From a bacterium ADurb.Bin374 (GTDB lineage Bacteria; Riflebacteria; Ozemobacteria; Ozemobacterales; Ozemobacteraceae), in NCBI GenBank assembly GCA_002068715.1, contig MWAR01000595.1, positions 1-6,389 on the forward strand: a stretch of 6,389 bases of DNA. Direction: 5' to 3'. The notes below the pieces were generated by a model. It was not told where the DNA came from, searched no databases, and saw only the letters and a list, made by a program, of their open reading frames with translations. Shown here piece by piece: positions 5,115 through 6,389 of this stretch. A program made the translations under genes and the position numbers. Within the stretch, counting starts at the first letter, position 1. Each line of letters starts with the position of its first letter.

Positions 5115-6389
5115 TTGGCCAAGCGAATTCTTATCAATAGCGGTCCGTATGAAACAAGGGCCGCGCTGCTCGAAGACGGTCACGTCGTCGAGGTTTTCCA
5201 CGAGATCCCCGATTCCGAAAAGATCGTGGGGTGTATTTTCAAGGGGCGGGTTTCGAACATCCTTTCCGGCACCCAGTCGGCGTTCGTCGACATCGGCATC
5301 CAGAAGGACGCGTATCTCGCCCTCTCGGGCGTCGAAACGGGCGGCGACGACGACGATCTGCAGGATGTGTTCCGCGCCCCGATCCAGCAGCTTCTCAAGG
5401 TGGGCCAGGAAGTCGTTCTTCAGATCCTGAAGGAGCCCACCGGAGCGAAGGGCCCACGCTCGACGATGAACCTCTCGTTCCCCGGGCGGTATCTGGTGCT
5501 GACCCCGACCGTCGACCACATCGGCATTTCGCGGCGTATCGGCCCTGACAGCGAACGTGAGCGCATCCGGGCGATCGCGAAGAAGATCTGCCCCAAGGGC
5601 ATGGGCGTCATTTTCCGTACGGCGGCCGAAGGCCTTGAAGAACGGGAACTCGCCGCCGACCTGAAACTCCTGCTCCGCCTCTGGGAACAGGTCGACCGGA
5701 AGATCAAATCCTCCCCTCCCAAGACGCTGCTTCATCGCGACATTCCCCTGCCGCTCAAGATCGTGCGCGAGTATTTCAACGACGACGTCGACCGATGCAT
5801 CATCGATTCGGAGGAGGCTTACCGAAACGTTCTCGACATGTGCGACTTTCTGTCCCCGCTTCAGCGTGCGGGACTCGAGATATACAAAGGTCCAGCACCG
5901 ATCTTCGAAGCCTACGGCATCGACCACGAGATCGAGAATGCACTCCAGCCGAAGATCGTGATGGAATCGGGCGCGTCGCTGATCATCGAACGCACCGAGG
6001 CGCTTTCCACGATCGACGTGAACTCAGGGCGGTTTGCGGGAGGCATCGATCTCGAGGAGACGGCGTTCAAGGTCAATCTCGAAGCGGCGAAAGAAATCGC
6101 TCGGCAGATCCGGCTCCGCAATCTTGCCGGGATGATCGTGATCGATTTTATCGACATGAGCGATGCGAAGCACCGTGCGAAGGTCCTCAAGGCGTTCCGT
6201 GAGGCCATGCGCAACGACCGTAACCGTCCACACATTCTCGATTTTTCCGAACTGGGCCTCGTGCAGATGACCCGTCGGCGCACGTCCCATACGCTCGAAG
6301 AGATCCTTAAAAGCCCCTGCCCCTGTTGCGGCGGACGACGGATGACCCTTTCGCTGACGACCCTGGTAAACCGCATCCGCACGAAGGTG
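5115..6389 (+). CDS. rng: Ribonuclease G/E family endoribonuclease (3' end cut off by window)
   Basis: This is a single-strand-specific endoribonuclease acting in rRNA maturation and mRNA decay. 425 residues are present with no stop before the window edge; RNase G is usually near 490 residues, so roughly 60 or more are missing. Start is TTG (MAKRILINSGPYETR) with AAGGAG 6 nt upstream. An S1 RNA-binding domain spans about 36-120 (FKGRVSNILSGTQSAFVDIG, then KGPRSTMNLSFPGRYLVLTP) and includes an acidic loop (GGDDDDLQD, 76-84). The 5'-phosphate sensor has SRRI (139-142) and Arg168-Thr169. The DNase I-like catalytic domain has STIDVNSGRFAGGIDLEETA with Asp301 and Asn303, and IVIDFIDM with Asp344. 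By analogy with E. coli RNase E (Asp303, Asn305, Asp346) these bind the catalytic Mg2+. CPCC (402-405) matches the CxxC zinc link used for dimer pairing. RNase G is favoured over RNase E by the domain order so far, but the tail that would decide this is outside the window. Confidence 0.93.
   Translation, partial: MAKRILINSGPYETRAALLEDGHVVEVFHEIPDSEKIVGCIFKGRVSNILSGTQSAFVDIGIQKDAYLALSGVETGGDDDDLQDVFRAPIQQLLKVGQEVVLQILKEPTGAKGPRSTMNLSFPGRYLVLTPTVDHIGISRRIGPDSERERIRAIAKKICPKGMGVIFRTAAEGLEERELAADLKLLLRLWEQVDRKIKSSPPKTLLHRDIPLPLKIVREYFNDDVDRCIIDSEEAYRNVLDMCDFLSPLQRAGLEIYKGPAPIFEAYGIDHEIENALQPKIVMESGASLIIERTEALSTIDVNSGRFAGGIDLEETAFKVNLEAAKEIARQIRLRNLAGMIVIDFIDMSDAKHRAKVLKAFREAMRNDRNRPHILDFSELGLVQMTRRRTSHTLEEILKSPCPCCGGRRMTLSLTTLVNRIRTKV

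Noticed and set aside
3843..5927. A 694-residue open frame on the minus strand across the radical SAM, DUF2344 and RNase genes
   Set aside because: It lies antisense to three genes with clear family motifs, its translation is Arg/Asp-rich with no recognisable domain, and GC-rich coding DNA commonly gives such stop-free antisense frames.

Overview
This is a GC-rich, densely coded bacterial segment. All six clear genes lie on the + strand and are packed end to end. Start codons are mixed (ATG, GTG, TTG), and three of the five gene junctions are 4-bp overlaps. I see no tRNA, rRNA, CRISPR array, insertion sequence, phage gene or long repeat. The organism cannot be named from the sequence. A secreted NHL protein, a TPR lipoprotein and a conserved cluster of B12-type radical SAM protein, radical-SAM-linked protein and RNase E/G would fit an uncultured GC-rich bacterium, for example a deltaproteobacterial or Riflebacteria-like lineage. 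That is a guess.

Layout. Positions 60-1385 encode an exported NHL-repeat beta-propeller. Positions 1443-2426 encode a lipoprotein made almost wholly of tetratricopeptide repeats. The two are separated by 57 bp containing a GC-rich hairpin without a T tract. Positions 2423-2707 encode a 94-residue protein of unknown function that overlaps both neighbours by 4 bp. Positions 2704-4410 encode a TIGR03960-type radical SAM protein. Positions 4407-5072 encode its usual partner, a TIGR03936/DUF2344 protein, again with a 4-bp overlap. After 42 bp with a strong Shine-Dalgarno, 5115 to the window end encodes RNase G/E, cut off at the right edge.

How they may work together. The first two genes look like cell-envelope proteins. 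The last three form a widespread but functionally unresolved neighbourhood in which a radical SAM pair sits beside RNase E/G, often just upstream of ribosomal protein genes (rplU, rpmA) and obg. This suggests a role in RNA or ribosome biology (inference). The point most worth following is the small unknown gene locked by overlapping stop/start codons between the lipoprotein and the radical SAM gene. It may be an unrecognised third component. No clearly novel defence or mobile system is visible.
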